Source: a bacterium (GTDB lineage: Bacteria; CSSED10-310; JAJRTK01). From it: a stretch of DNA of 22,816 nucleotides. The number at the start of each line of letters is the position of its first letter. The stretch's first letter is position 1. The DNA is taken from the NCBI GenBank assembly GCA_024278345.1, contig JAJRTK010000236.1:1-22816 (forward strand), read 5' to 3'. Positions 8,993 to 15,239 of the stretch are shown piece after piece. The position numbers were made by a program, and so were the translations under genes. Under the pieces are notes generated by a model. That model did no database searches. It was not told where the DNA came from and saw only the letters and a list, made by a program, of their open reading frames with translations.

Positions 8993-9879
8993 CTCGACGA
9001 ATGCCAGAACTCTCGATCCTCAGACAAACCTGGTCCCCCTATTCCGATCCTCGCTCGACCCATACCGTCCAGGTAGGCAAGGTCCGCGTGGGCGGCGCCA
9101 GACCCATCGTCATCGCCGGTCCTTGCGCCGTAGAGTCTCTGGACCAGACTCTGGAAATCGCCCACGCCATCAAGCGCGCGGGAGCCGATCTCCTCCGAGG
9201 AGGCGCCTTCAAGCCCATAACCAGTCCCCATTCCTTTCAGGGACTTGGCATAAAGGGACTGGAAATCTTGTCGGAAGTCCGCCGTATCACGGGACTCGGC
9301 ATCGTTACCGAGGTCATGGACCCACGGCTGGTGAGCGAAGTGGCTGAAGTGGCCGATATCCTTCAGATCGGTTCTCGGTCGATGCAGAACTTTCCTCTCT
9401 TGACAGAGGTGGGCCGCGCTGGCCGTCCGGTCCTCCTCAAGCGCGCCTGGAGCGCCACGTTGGAGGAATGGCTCTGCGCCGCCGAATACATCGCCGTCCA
9501 AGGCAACCGGAACATCATTCTCTGCGAGCGGGGAATCCGAACTTCTTGCCATTGGGAGTATTCCCGGAACATCCTGGATCTCAACGTCATCAAACCGCTC
9601 CGCCAGGCGACCCCTCTTCCGGTGATCGTCGATCCGTCCCACGCCACGGGCCAGGCCCACCTGGTTCCGGTCATGAGCCAGGCGGCGTTGGCCGCCGGGG
9701 CCCAAGGGCTCCTCATCGAGGTCATCGCGAAGGAAGCCAGCCGCGTCCAGGCCAGATGCGACGGAGAGCAAGGTATCTTTCCCGAAGAGCTGGAGCAGAT
9801 CGTCGCCCTCACCCACCAAGGCGCACCAGCGGCAAGCTTCAACAGCGCGGCCTCCCTCGTGGGTGGGCTGGCAAAATAA
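8989..9879 (+). CDS. 3-deoxy-7-phosphoheptulonate synthase-like protein (class I beta type)
   Basis: The gene starts at an ATGA overlap and encodes 296 residues: the bare barrel without the regulatory domain seen in longer DAHP synthases. Family motifs are [72 protein letters not shown] and LLIEV. The expected metal ligands (Cys in GPC, His in PSH, Glu in IEV, Asp in RCDGEQ) can be matched. DAHP synthase joins phosphoenolpyruvate and erythrose 4-phosphate at the head of the shikimate pathway. Two deviations matter: the usual KPRTSP reads KPITSP, and the segment after RGIRT carries about two extra residues (SCHWEYSRN). The substrate may therefore differ. The fold is certain; the exact reaction is less so. 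Confidence 0.85.
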   Translation: MTRRMPELSILRQTWSPYSDPRSTHTVQVGKVRVGGARPIVIAGPCAVESLDQTLEIAHAIKRAGADLLRGGAFKPITSPHSFQGLGIKGLEILSEVRRITGLGIVTEVMDPRLVSEVAEVADILQIGSRSMQNFPLLTEVGRAGRPVLLKRAWSATLEEWLCAAEYIAVQGNRNIILCERGIRTSCHWEYSRNILDLNVIKPLRQATPLPVIVDPSHATGQAHLVPVMSQAALAAGAQGLLIEVIAKEASRVQARCDGEQGIFPEELEQIVALTHQGAPAASFNSAASLVGGLAK

Positions 9880-10104
9880 AGGTCCAAGCTGGTTCGTTCC
9901 TGAACCGGCAGGCCTCCACCGGCTGGCGGGTTTGCCCGGCCTTCGGAGGAAGAAGAACGGGCCGGGGGCGATACGAGGCGAACAGCGCGCAACGGATGTG
10001 AGCGATGGAAGCGGAAGGCAACCCAAAAGGCAGAGCACGGTTTGCCAAAACCATGCCCCGCAAGGGTGAGACAGACCAACTTTCCGACCCCAAAAAGGAA
10101 CGCC

Positions 10105-11007
10105 ATGACAAGGGCAGAGGTTTCGGAGATTTTCGACCCCGCTTGCTGGAAAGCGGTGGATGGCTTTGAGCTCACGGATATCACCTACCACCGGGCCATC
10201 GATCAGGGAACCGTCCGGATCGCCATCCACAGGCCGGAGGTGCGGAATGCCTTCCGGCCGCACACCGTGGACGAGCTCTTTCGCGCCCTGGATCATGCAC
10301 GCCAGACGCCGGATGTGGGGTGCGTGCTCCTCACGGGCAATGGTCCTTCTGCCAAGGACGGTGGCTGGGCTTTCTGCTCCGGGGGTGACCAGCGCATCCG
10401 GGGACAAGACGGTTACCGGTACCAAGGGGCAAGCGGCCTTGATCCGGCGCGGTTGGGGCGGCTTCATATCCTGGAGGTCCAGCGGCTCATTCGCTTCATG
10501 CCCAAAATCGTCATCGCCGTGGTTCCCGGCTGGGCCGTGGGCGGGGGCCACAGTCTTCACGTCATCTGCGATCTGACTCTGGCCAGCCGCGAACACGCCA
10601 TCTTCAAGCAGACCGATCCCGACGTGGCCAGCTTCGATTCGGGATACGGCTCAGCCTACCTTGCCCGGCAGGTGGGGCAGAAACGGGCCAGGGAGCTCTT
10701 TTTCCTGGGTTTTGATTACTCGGCCCAGGAGGCCTACGAGATGGGCATGGTCAACAAGGTGGTGCCCCACGTCGAGCTTGAGAACGAGGCCTTGGAATGG
10801 GCGCGGCTCATCAACTCCAAGAGCCCCACGGCCATGCGGATGTTGAAGTTTGGGTTCAACCTCCTAGACGACGGCCTCGTAGGGCAGCAGATCTTTGCGG
10901 GAGAGGCGACCCGCCTGGCCTACGGAACACCGGAAGCCCAGGAGGGCCGCGACGCCTTCTTGGAGAAACGACCCCAGGACTATTCTAGTTTTCCGTGGCA
11001 TTTCTAG
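10105..11007 (+). CDS. menB: 1,4-dihydroxy-2-naphthoyl-CoA synthase (MenB)
   Basis: The ATG at 10105 follows AAGGA five bases upstream. The 300-residue crotonase-fold protein carries MenB hallmarks: CSGGDQRIRGQDGY, VPGWAVGGGHSLHVICDLTL, IFKQTDPDVASFDSGYGSAY, ARQVGQKRARELFFLG, MLKFGFNLLDDGLVGQQIFA, and the terminal EGRDAFLEKRPQDYSSFPW. MenB closes the second ring of the naphthoquinone head group in menaquinone synthesis, in the cytoplasm. Asp171 in QTDP marks the type in which an aspartate replaces the bicarbonate used by enzymes with Gly at that position. Other men genes are not in the window. A 225-bp gap separates it from the DAHP synthase gene, whose product feeds chorismate, the menaquinone precursor. 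It converges with ttuA. Confidence 0.95.
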   Translation: MTRAEVSEIFDPACWKAVDGFELTDITYHRAIDQGTVRIAIHRPEVRNAFRPHTVDELFRALDHARQTPDVGCVLLTGNGPSAKDGGWAFCSGGDQRIRGQDGYRYQGASGLDPARLGRLHILEVQRLIRFMPKIVIAVVPGWAVGGGHSLHVICDLTLASREHAIFKQTDPDVASFDSGYGSAYLARQVGQKRARELFFLGFDYSAQEAYEMGMVNKVVPHVELENEALEWARLINSKSPTAMRMLKFGFNLLDDGLVGQQIFAGEATRLAYGTPEAQEGRDAFLEKRPQDYSSFPWHF

Positions 11008-11019
11008 GGGGTCGTGGGA

Positions 11020-12015
11020 CTAGCCGCACAACCCGCTTGGCGCGGGAGAGGCGGGTTCCGGTTCGATTTTACGGGGTTTTGGCGGACCGTCATGGACCTC
11101 CTCCTTGCTGGCCGCCACCCGATGGAGCAGCCGGCAATAGGAACAGACCTCGTTGGTGGTGGGCATGGCGCAGCGGTGGCAATAGGCCAGCTCCGCTGGC
11201 GGTTTGGCCTGCTCGAAGATCTCGCGGTTCCTCAAGAATTCCTTGTAGAAGCGTCGCTTGGAGCCCGGGCTGTCTCTTTCGAGGCGACTGAAAAGCTCTT
11301 TGTGCTTGATGGAGGTCGCTCCCCGGGCGTGGGGGCAATCCTCCCGCATGGTCCGAATACCGCTCAGCATGGTGTACGCCAGGACCTCGCGCTCACTGAA
11401 ATGACAGAGCGGTTTCACCTTCTTGATGAGCTTCGGGCCTCTCTGAGGTGAAACGGGCGATTGGTGGGCAAGGCGCTGCAAGTCCCAGGTCAGCACGTTG
11501 GCAAAAAGCATGGCGATTTCGTCATCCAGATTGTGGCCCGTGGCCAACACGTCGTAACCACCCTCCAGCGCCTCTCGGTTCATCAAATACCGCTTCGTGA
11601 GCCCGCAGCTCGAACAGATCTTCCGCCGTAGAATGCCTTCCAGCTCCGGGACCGACGCTCCAGTCTCCGCAAGGACTCGGACAACCTTCAGGGGACGTCC
11701 CAGCTTGCCGGCCATCTCCCGGCAGGCATCCTCTCCCAAATCGGAATAGGGAAGCTCATCGTGGCCGATCCCCTGGGCAATGTAGAGGCCATCCGCCTCC
11801 AGGTCGATCTCCACCAGTAGGCGCCAAAGCGCCAGGGAGTCCTTGCCACCGGAAACCCCAACAAGCACGCGATCTCCGGCCTTGAACATCCGAAACCGCT
11901 TCACTGTCCGCCGGAAATTCTTCTGGAACCACCAGAGGTAGTCCTCCTTGCAAAAGGCGGTGTTGTGGGATGGCAGCTTGACCGCGGCCTTCTTCCTGCA
12001 AATACGGCATTTCAA
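11020..12015 (-). CDS. ttuA: tRNA-5-methyluridine(54) 2-sulfurtransferase (TtuA)
   Basis: The start is a TTG at 12013-12015, five bases after the ttuB stop and nine bases after a GGGAGG site. The 331-residue product has an N-terminal zinc knot (Cys3, Cys6, His17, Cys22) and a PP-loop ATP site SGGKDS (55-60). Three cysteines suited to the [4Fe-4S] cluster follow: Cys134 and Cys137 in KICSSCG, and Cys227 in EDCPHA. The C-terminal zinc site is CHRC (279-282) plus CSYC (291-294). This matches TtuA, the subgroup of TtcA/Ncs6 enzymes that thiolates U54/T54 in the tRNA T-loop using the carrier TtuB. ttuB lies directly upstream, which supports this over TtcA or TilS. A Pro/Lys-rich tail of about 30 residues closes the protein. 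Confidence 0.92.
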   Translation of the reverse strand: MKCRICRKKAAVKLPSHNTAFCKEDYLWWFQKNFRRTVKRFRMFKAGDRVLVGVSGGKDSLALWRLLVEIDLEADGLYIAQGIGHDELPYSDLGEDACREMAGKLGRPLKVVRVLAETGASVPELEGILRRKICSSCGLTKRYLMNREALEGGYDVLATGHNLDDEIAMLFANVLTWDLQRLAHQSPVSPQRGPKLIKKVKPLCHFSEREVLAYTMLSGIRTMREDCPHARGATSIKHKELFSRLERDSPGSKRRFYKEFLRNREIFEQAKPPAELAYCHRCAMPTTNEVCSYCRLLHRVAASKEEVHDGPPKPRKIEPEPASPAPSGLCG

Positions 12016-12020
12016 CGAGC

Positions 12021-12209
12021 TTAGCCTCCCGAGATGGCCCGGACGATCTCGACGTCGTCTCCAGGCTGGGCAAAGTCGTCCTCCGTGACAACCTCGCCGT
12101 TGATGGCGACGATGACGGTCTCGGGGTTGATCTCCCGCTCCTCTAGAATACGCCAAACAACCATTCGGCGATCTTTTTCCCACCTCTCCGTTCCATACCG
12201 GATCTTCAT
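12021..12209 (-). CDS. ttuB: Ubiquitin-like sulfur carrier protein TtuB (ThiS/MoaD family)
   Basis: This 62-residue protein starts at an ATG overlapping the trmI stop (ATGA) and ends in Gly-Gly, the C-terminus that is adenylated and thiocarboxylated in ThiS/MoaD/TtuB carriers. The core pattern VVWRILEEREINPETVIVAINGEVVTEDDFAQPGDDVEIVRAISGG is ThiS/TtuB-like (quoted here in family order; the beta-grasp fold spans the whole chain). Its position between trmI and ttuA identifies it as the sulfur donor for 2-thiolation of tRNA position 54, although sharing with thiamine synthesis cannot be excluded. The activating E1-like enzyme is not in the window. The last codons contain the ribosome site of ttuA. 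Confidence 0.9.
   Translation of the reverse strand: MKIRYGTERWEKDRRMVVWRILEEREINPETVIVAINGEVVTEDDFAQPGDDVEIVRAISGG
12025..12030 (-). promoter_or_regulatory. Ribosome binding site of ttuA inside the ttuB end
   Basis: GGGAGG on the minus strand overlaps the two glycine codons that end ttuB and lies nine bases before the TTG at 12015. It decides the TTG as the start of ttuA and suggests translational coupling of carrier and enzyme. Confidence 0.7.
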
Positions 12210-13321
12210 GGCGCCTCTTCCTTCGAAGCTTCCAGAGCGCCCGACAACGGCTGCCCTGCCTTAAACTCAGTCTCCACGGCGCCAGACACGGAAAGATCCG
12301 CCGGCGCCTTCCCTGCCGATCCACCAGCTAATCCAGCGCCTAATCCACCGCATAATCCGCTGGTTTCCGCCCCGCCGGCCGCCAGTTTCGGCAAAGGAAG
12401 AGCCTCCGCCGGAAGAACAGCCTCCACGTCGCCATCCTGGACCTCCGCCTCCCCGCTGGAGACGACAAGTTCGATGGTGTCAGCCAACTCTTCGGGAACC
12501 GATTCCTCCGCCTCGGCCGCATCCGCCTCTTTCCCGCGTGCAGGAGGCAGCCTTCCCGTCCGCGCCGCGTAGACCAGGAATTCCGTGTGACCCACCATCC
12601 GCTGTTCGGGCCGCGTCTTCCCCGCCCGCGCCAAGATCCGCCGAAACAAAATCTCTTCCGCCTCGATGAGAGCGTAGCCATGGTGGTGCAGCTCCGTCGC
12701 TAACCGCTCGATCTGGTTGTAAGTGGGGTTGAGGCTCGCCAACCGACCGCCCAACATCAAAGTCTCCCGCAGCGCCTCGATCTCGTCCCAAGGCTGCGGA
12801 ATGTCGAGAATCACCGCCTCCACACCCGTCTGGGCAAAGGGATCCCCGGGCCCACGCAAAGCAAACTCCACCCGATCCGACAGCAGCGCGTCCGAGACAT
12901 TTTGCCGGGCACGCTCCAGGTGGTCCTCTCGCACGTCGTACGTGTAGATGCGACCCGCGGAACCCACCGCCCGAGCCAATGCAATGGTCAGCGCACCCGA
13001 TCCCGTTCCCACCTCGAGCACCCGAGAACCAGGGATAATCCCCAACCGCAGAAGAATCTGCGCCGCGTCCTTCGGGTAGACGATATTGGTCTTCCGGCGC
13101 ACCTTCATCATCAGGTCGTGGGTCGTGGGCCGCAAGATTAGCATCAACCGCCCAATATGCGAACGAATCCACTCGCCCGGCCGCCGACCGATGATATCAT
13201 CGTGACGAAAACTCCCCTGGTGCGTCGAGAAAGTCGCCCCCGGCTTCATGCGGAGAAGATAGCTCCGCGAGAGATCCTGGCAGAGCAAGATTCGCTCGCC
13301 AACCTGGACAAGTTCTTCCAT
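12206..13321 (-). CDS. trmI: tRNA (adenine-58-N1)-methyltransferase TrmI with long C-terminal tail
   Basis: The ATG at 13321 is chosen over upstream in-frame starts because a GGAAGAGG purine tract lies about ten bases before it and the family N-terminus begins here. The 371-residue protein shows the TrmI head (THQGSFRHDDIIGRRPGEWI), the S-adenosylmethionine site VLEVGTGSGA (101-110), and the catalytic-Asp motif LDIPQPW (Asp173). TrmI methylates N1 of A58 in the tRNA T-loop. The usual fold ends near residue 260. The remaining 110 or so residues are Ala/Glu/Gly-rich, low in complexity, and not recognised. It leads an operon with ttuB and ttuA, whose products modify the neighbouring position 54. 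Confidence 0.92.
   Translation of the reverse strand: MEELVQVGERILLCQDLSRSYLLRMKPGATFSTHQGSFRHDDIIGRRPGEWIRSHIGRLMLILRPTTHDLMMKVRRKTNIVYPKDAAQILLRLGIIPGSRVLEVGTGSGALTIALARAVGSAGRIYTYDVREDHLERARQNVSDALLSDRVEFALRGPGDPFAQTGVEAVILDIPQPWDEIEALRETLMLGGRLASLNPTYNQIERLATELHHHGYALIEAEEILFRRILARAGKTRPEQRMVGHTEFLVYAARTGRLPPARGKEADAAEAEESVPEELADTIELVVSSGEAEVQDGDVEAVLPAEALPLPKLAAGGAETSGLCGGLGAGLAGGSAGKAPADLSVSGAVETEFKAGQPLSGALEASKEEAP
12328..12363. repeat. Three tandem 12-bp units in the trmI tail
   Basis: Three adjacent 12-bp units (CTAATCCAGCGC, CTAATCCACCGC, ATAATCCGCTGG on the plus strand) lie in the part of trmI that encodes the low-complexity tail. In protein they give a Gly/Leu/Ala-rich stretch (SGLCGGLGAGLAGG). 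Slippage expansion is a likely origin. Confidence 0.6.
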
Positions 13322-13360
13322 ACATCGAACCTCTTCCGCGTGACGTTTCAGGGAACCGTG

Positions 13361-13390
13361 AGTATAGCAGCCCCCAAGGAAATCGTGGAA
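13361..13390 (-). promoter_or_regulatory. Probable sigma-70 promoter of the trmI operon
   Basis: On the minus strand, TATACT (13366-13361) is preceded by TGC, making an extended -10 element. A weak -35, TTCCAC (13390-13385), lies 18 bases further upstream. A transcript would begin near 13354, leaving a leader of about 33 bases before the trmI ATG. Confidence 0.45.
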
Positions 13391-13531
13391 AGCAAAGCAA
13401 ACAATCCGGGTTGCGTTCCGCTCAGGCCGCTCGCAGCCGCTCCCGTCCATCGCCCGGACCACCGGGATCCCAGTCAACCACCGACCAGCCGGGCTTACCC
13501 GCTTGATGCCGAAGCTACTATTCCGCCAACC

Positions 13532-13606
13532 TTACCGTGAAAGTACACTCCGATCCGGGGGGCCGGAAGGCCTCCAGGCGAAAAGATTGCCGTGAAAGTA
13601 CACGCC
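13532..13606. repeat. Two 20-bp direct repeats 55 bp apart, resembling insertion-sequence end sites
   Basis: The sequence TTRCCGTGAAAGTACACKCC occurs at 13532-13551 and again at 13587-13606, in the same orientation with two mismatches. On the minus strand each reads GTGTACTTTCACGG. IS21-family elements commonly carry several copies of a similar short sequence at their ends, so this may be the leftover end of such an element. No istA or istB sequence is present nearby. Confidence 0.5.
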
Positions 13607-13771
13607 ATGGTCTCGCCGCGCTCCGCATCCCGTCCCCTGGCAGGGATTCGCCGCATGGAAGGTCAGAAGCGGCGCTCCGGCTCGGGGCGAGTGGCGGCGG
13701 ACGGGGGGAACTCGCGCCGAAGGCGCGGGTCGTGGCGCCGCGAGCGGACGACAACCCAAAGAAAAAAAAAG

Positions 13772-13972
13772 GGCCTCGGTCATGGTACCGGCCACGGTTC
13801 AGATTTCAGACGCCGCCCCGGGGCTTACAGCCCTGGAACCCGGCGGAGGCGCCGCCTCCGGACCTCCGCTGGGAGCGCCGCTCCCAGACCCACGCCAGGG
13901 AGCCAGCTCCCTGGACCCACATCTTTGTGCGCTGCGCGCTTTTTTCGGGTGGCCGGTACCATGACCGAGGCC
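13772..13972. mobile_element. 201-bp hairpin-rich element with 24-bp terminal inverted repeats (copy 1)
   Basis: The element is bounded by perfect 24-bp inverted repeats at 13772-13795 and 13949-13972, beginning GGCCTCGGTCATGG. It has no coding capacity, so it resembles a MITE or a compound REP-like element. Its interior contains four successive perfect hairpins centred about 25-27 bp apart. Near the right end a short GCGC stem is followed by six T residues (13940-13945), which could stop transcription. A second copy in opposite orientation begins at 22658. Target-site duplication could not be recognised. Confidence 0.8.
13821..13914. repeat. Array of four short palindromes inside copy 1
   Basis: The stems are GGGCT/AGCCC (13821-13833), GGAGGC/GCCTCC (13845-13859), CTGGGAGC/GCTCCCAG (13869-13887) and CCAGGGAGC/GCTCCCTGG (13895-13914). 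Loops are two or three bases. Linkers between stems share an ACCC or ACCT core. Spacing of the centres is nearly regular at 25-27 bp. Such arrays are known as intergenic repeats in several bacterial groups, but I cannot name this family. Confidence 0.8.
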
Positions 13973-14080
13973 AAAAAAAGCATTTTGGCAGAATTGTTCC
14001 CTGTGGGAGTCTCACAACCTGTTGTTCGAGGCAAGCTCGGCCATCGCCGATGGACAGGAATGACTGAAACTGGATTCCTT

Positions 14081-14110
14081 TTGGAGTGATGCTGACAAAA
14101 AGAGTATAGT
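14081..14110 (+). promoter_or_regulatory. Possible sigma-70 promoter of the hydrogenase operon
   Basis: TTGGAG (14081-14086) and TATAGT (14105-14110) are separated by 18 bases, about 175 bp before the hydrogenase small-subunit start. The match is moderate and would imply a long leader. No convincing sigma-54 site was found. Confidence 0.35.
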
Positions 14111-14284
14111 CTCTTCTAAGTTTCCCACTCCCAAGCGTGACCATGCATACCGGGGCAACTGGGCCAAGAACCATGGACCCGCCGATTTGGGGGTGGACCG
14201 CGTTTTTCCATGAGCCGAAAGAGGGCCGAACCGGCAGAGAAGGGTGGGCGGGCCTCTTGAAGTCGGGACTTGACTGGAGGAATC

Positions 14285-15223
14285 ATGGGCAGCTCGCTCT
14301 ATTGGTTGCAGTGTGGGGGATGCTCCGGTGACACCTGGTCCTTGTTCGGCTCCGAGACACCGGACGTGGTGGAATTGTTGGAGCTTTTGGAGATCGAGGT
14401 TCTTTGGCACCCTTCGTTGAGTGTGGCTTCCCCCGTGGAACATCGGCGGATTCTACAAAGAATTGTGGATGGTGAGCTGGAGCTCGACCTGCTCTGCGTG
14501 GAAGGGGCCATCATTCGGGGACCGGGCGGCACGGGGATGTTTGACACGTTCCATGGCCACCCGAAAAAGGACCTGGTGAGCAAATTGGCAAATCGGGCAG
14601 GAACAGTCCTTGCCATGGGCACATGTGCTTCCTTTGGGGGGGTGCCGGCCACTGGAGAGATTGAAGCGACGGGCTTGCAGTTTCACCGGAAGGTCACGGG
14701 AGGTTTCTTGGGGGAAAACTTCCGAAGCCGGAGTGGGTTGCCAGTCATCAACCTCCCGGGTTGTCCCTGCCACGGCGAAGTCATGTCCGGAGTTCTCACC
14801 GCGCTGGTGACTGGCGGACAGCTCGTTCTCACCGCCAACAACGTCCCTGAGCAATGGTATGGTATGTTGGTCCACCAAGGCTGCGTTCGCAACGAATATC
14901 ACGAGTTCCGCGTGGAAGAACACGACTTTGGTGAAAAGGGGTGCCTCTTTTTCCACATGGGCTGCCAGGCCCCCATGACCTACGGCGTTTGCAACAAGGT
15001 GCTTTGGAATCGCCGGAATAGTAAGACATCGGCGGGAGTCCCGTGTTTGGGATGCACTCGACCCGATTTCCCCCGGGAACACCCCTTTTTCAAATCCGAA
15101 TCTATCGCAGGTGTGCCACTCAAGCTCCCCATCGGAGTGGACAGGGCTCACTACCTGGCCTACAAGGGGCTGGCCGCCGCGGCTGCTCCCCAACGGCTGC
15201 TCAGGCGTGAAACGCGAGTGTGA
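14285..15223 (+). CDS. [NiFe]-hydrogenase small subunit, soluble group 2-like
   Basis: The ATG at 14285 follows GGAGG four bases upstream; an earlier TTG would only add five residues. The 312-residue protein has no Tat signal, so it is cytoplasmic, unlike group 1 enzymes. Proximal cluster ligands are Cys10, Cys13, Cys114 and Cys160 (LQCGGCSGD, GTCASFGG, GCPCHGE). The distal site is His197, Cys200, Cys220 and Cys227, with the six-residue spacing seen in group 2. The medial site is Cys236, Cys254 and Cys257, with no fourth cysteine at the usual place, suggesting [3Fe-4S]. VLWHPSLS and the absence of a signal sequence also fit group 2. The subunit passes electrons to or from the active site in the next gene's product. 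Confidence 0.93.
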   Translation: MGSSLYWLQCGGCSGDTWSLFGSETPDVVELLELLEIEVLWHPSLSVASPVEHRRILQRIVDGELELDLLCVEGAIIRGPGGTGMFDTFHGHPKKDLVSKLANRAGTVLAMGTCASFGGVPATGEIEATGLQFHRKVTGGFLGENFRSRSGLPVINLPGCPCHGEVMSGVLTALVTGGQLVLTANNVPEQWYGMLVHQGCVRNEYHEFRVEEHDFGEKGCLFFHMGCQAPMTYGVCNKVLWNRRNSKTSAGVPCLGCTRPDFPREHPFFKSESIAGVPLKLPIGVDRAHYLAYKGLAAAAAPQRLLRRETRV

Positions 15224-15239
15224 GAAGCGGAGTAGGAAA

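Larger units (their letters stand above)
13322..14284. other. Gene-poor interval with mobile-element remnants
   Basis: No open frame here looks like a protein family, and several frames are made from repeat sequence. The interval holds the trmI promoter at its left end, a pair of 20-bp direct repeats (13532-13606), a GC-rich unassigned stretch (13607-13770), the 201-bp hairpin element (13772-13972), and about 310 bp of leader before the hydrogenase gene with a possible promoter. The abrupt A-tracts at 13762-13770 and 13973-13979 border the element on both sides. Confidence 0.7.

Noticed and set aside
8722-10596. Very long minus-strand open frame (624 codons) opposite the binding protein, DAHP synthase and menB
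   Set aside because: It is antisense to three well-supported genes and shows no family pattern. Long antisense frames are expected in GC-rich coding DNA.
11030-11057. AACCCGC/GCGGGTT hairpin near the menB-ttuA junction as a terminator
   Set aside because: It lies inside the ttuA coding region, has a 14-base loop, and no T-tract follows directly.
11020-12324. Longer form of ttuA with about 100 extra N-terminal residues
   Set aside because: The extra part is the out-of-frame translation of ttuB and trmI; the TTG at 12015 has a strong ribosome site and gives the family N-terminus.
13821-13914. CRISPR array
   Set aside because: The regular spacing comes from different palindromes, not identical repeats with unique spacers, and no cas gene is present.
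13983-14003. Possible sigma-54 promoter (TTGGCAGAATTGTTCC) upstream of the hydrogenase
   Set aside because: The -24 part fits, but the required GC at -12 is missing at the correct spacing.
13518-14089. Several open frames on both strands across the repeat interval
   Set aside because: They are composed of the direct repeats, hairpin array and terminal repeats, and similar peptide fragments recur at the second element copy.
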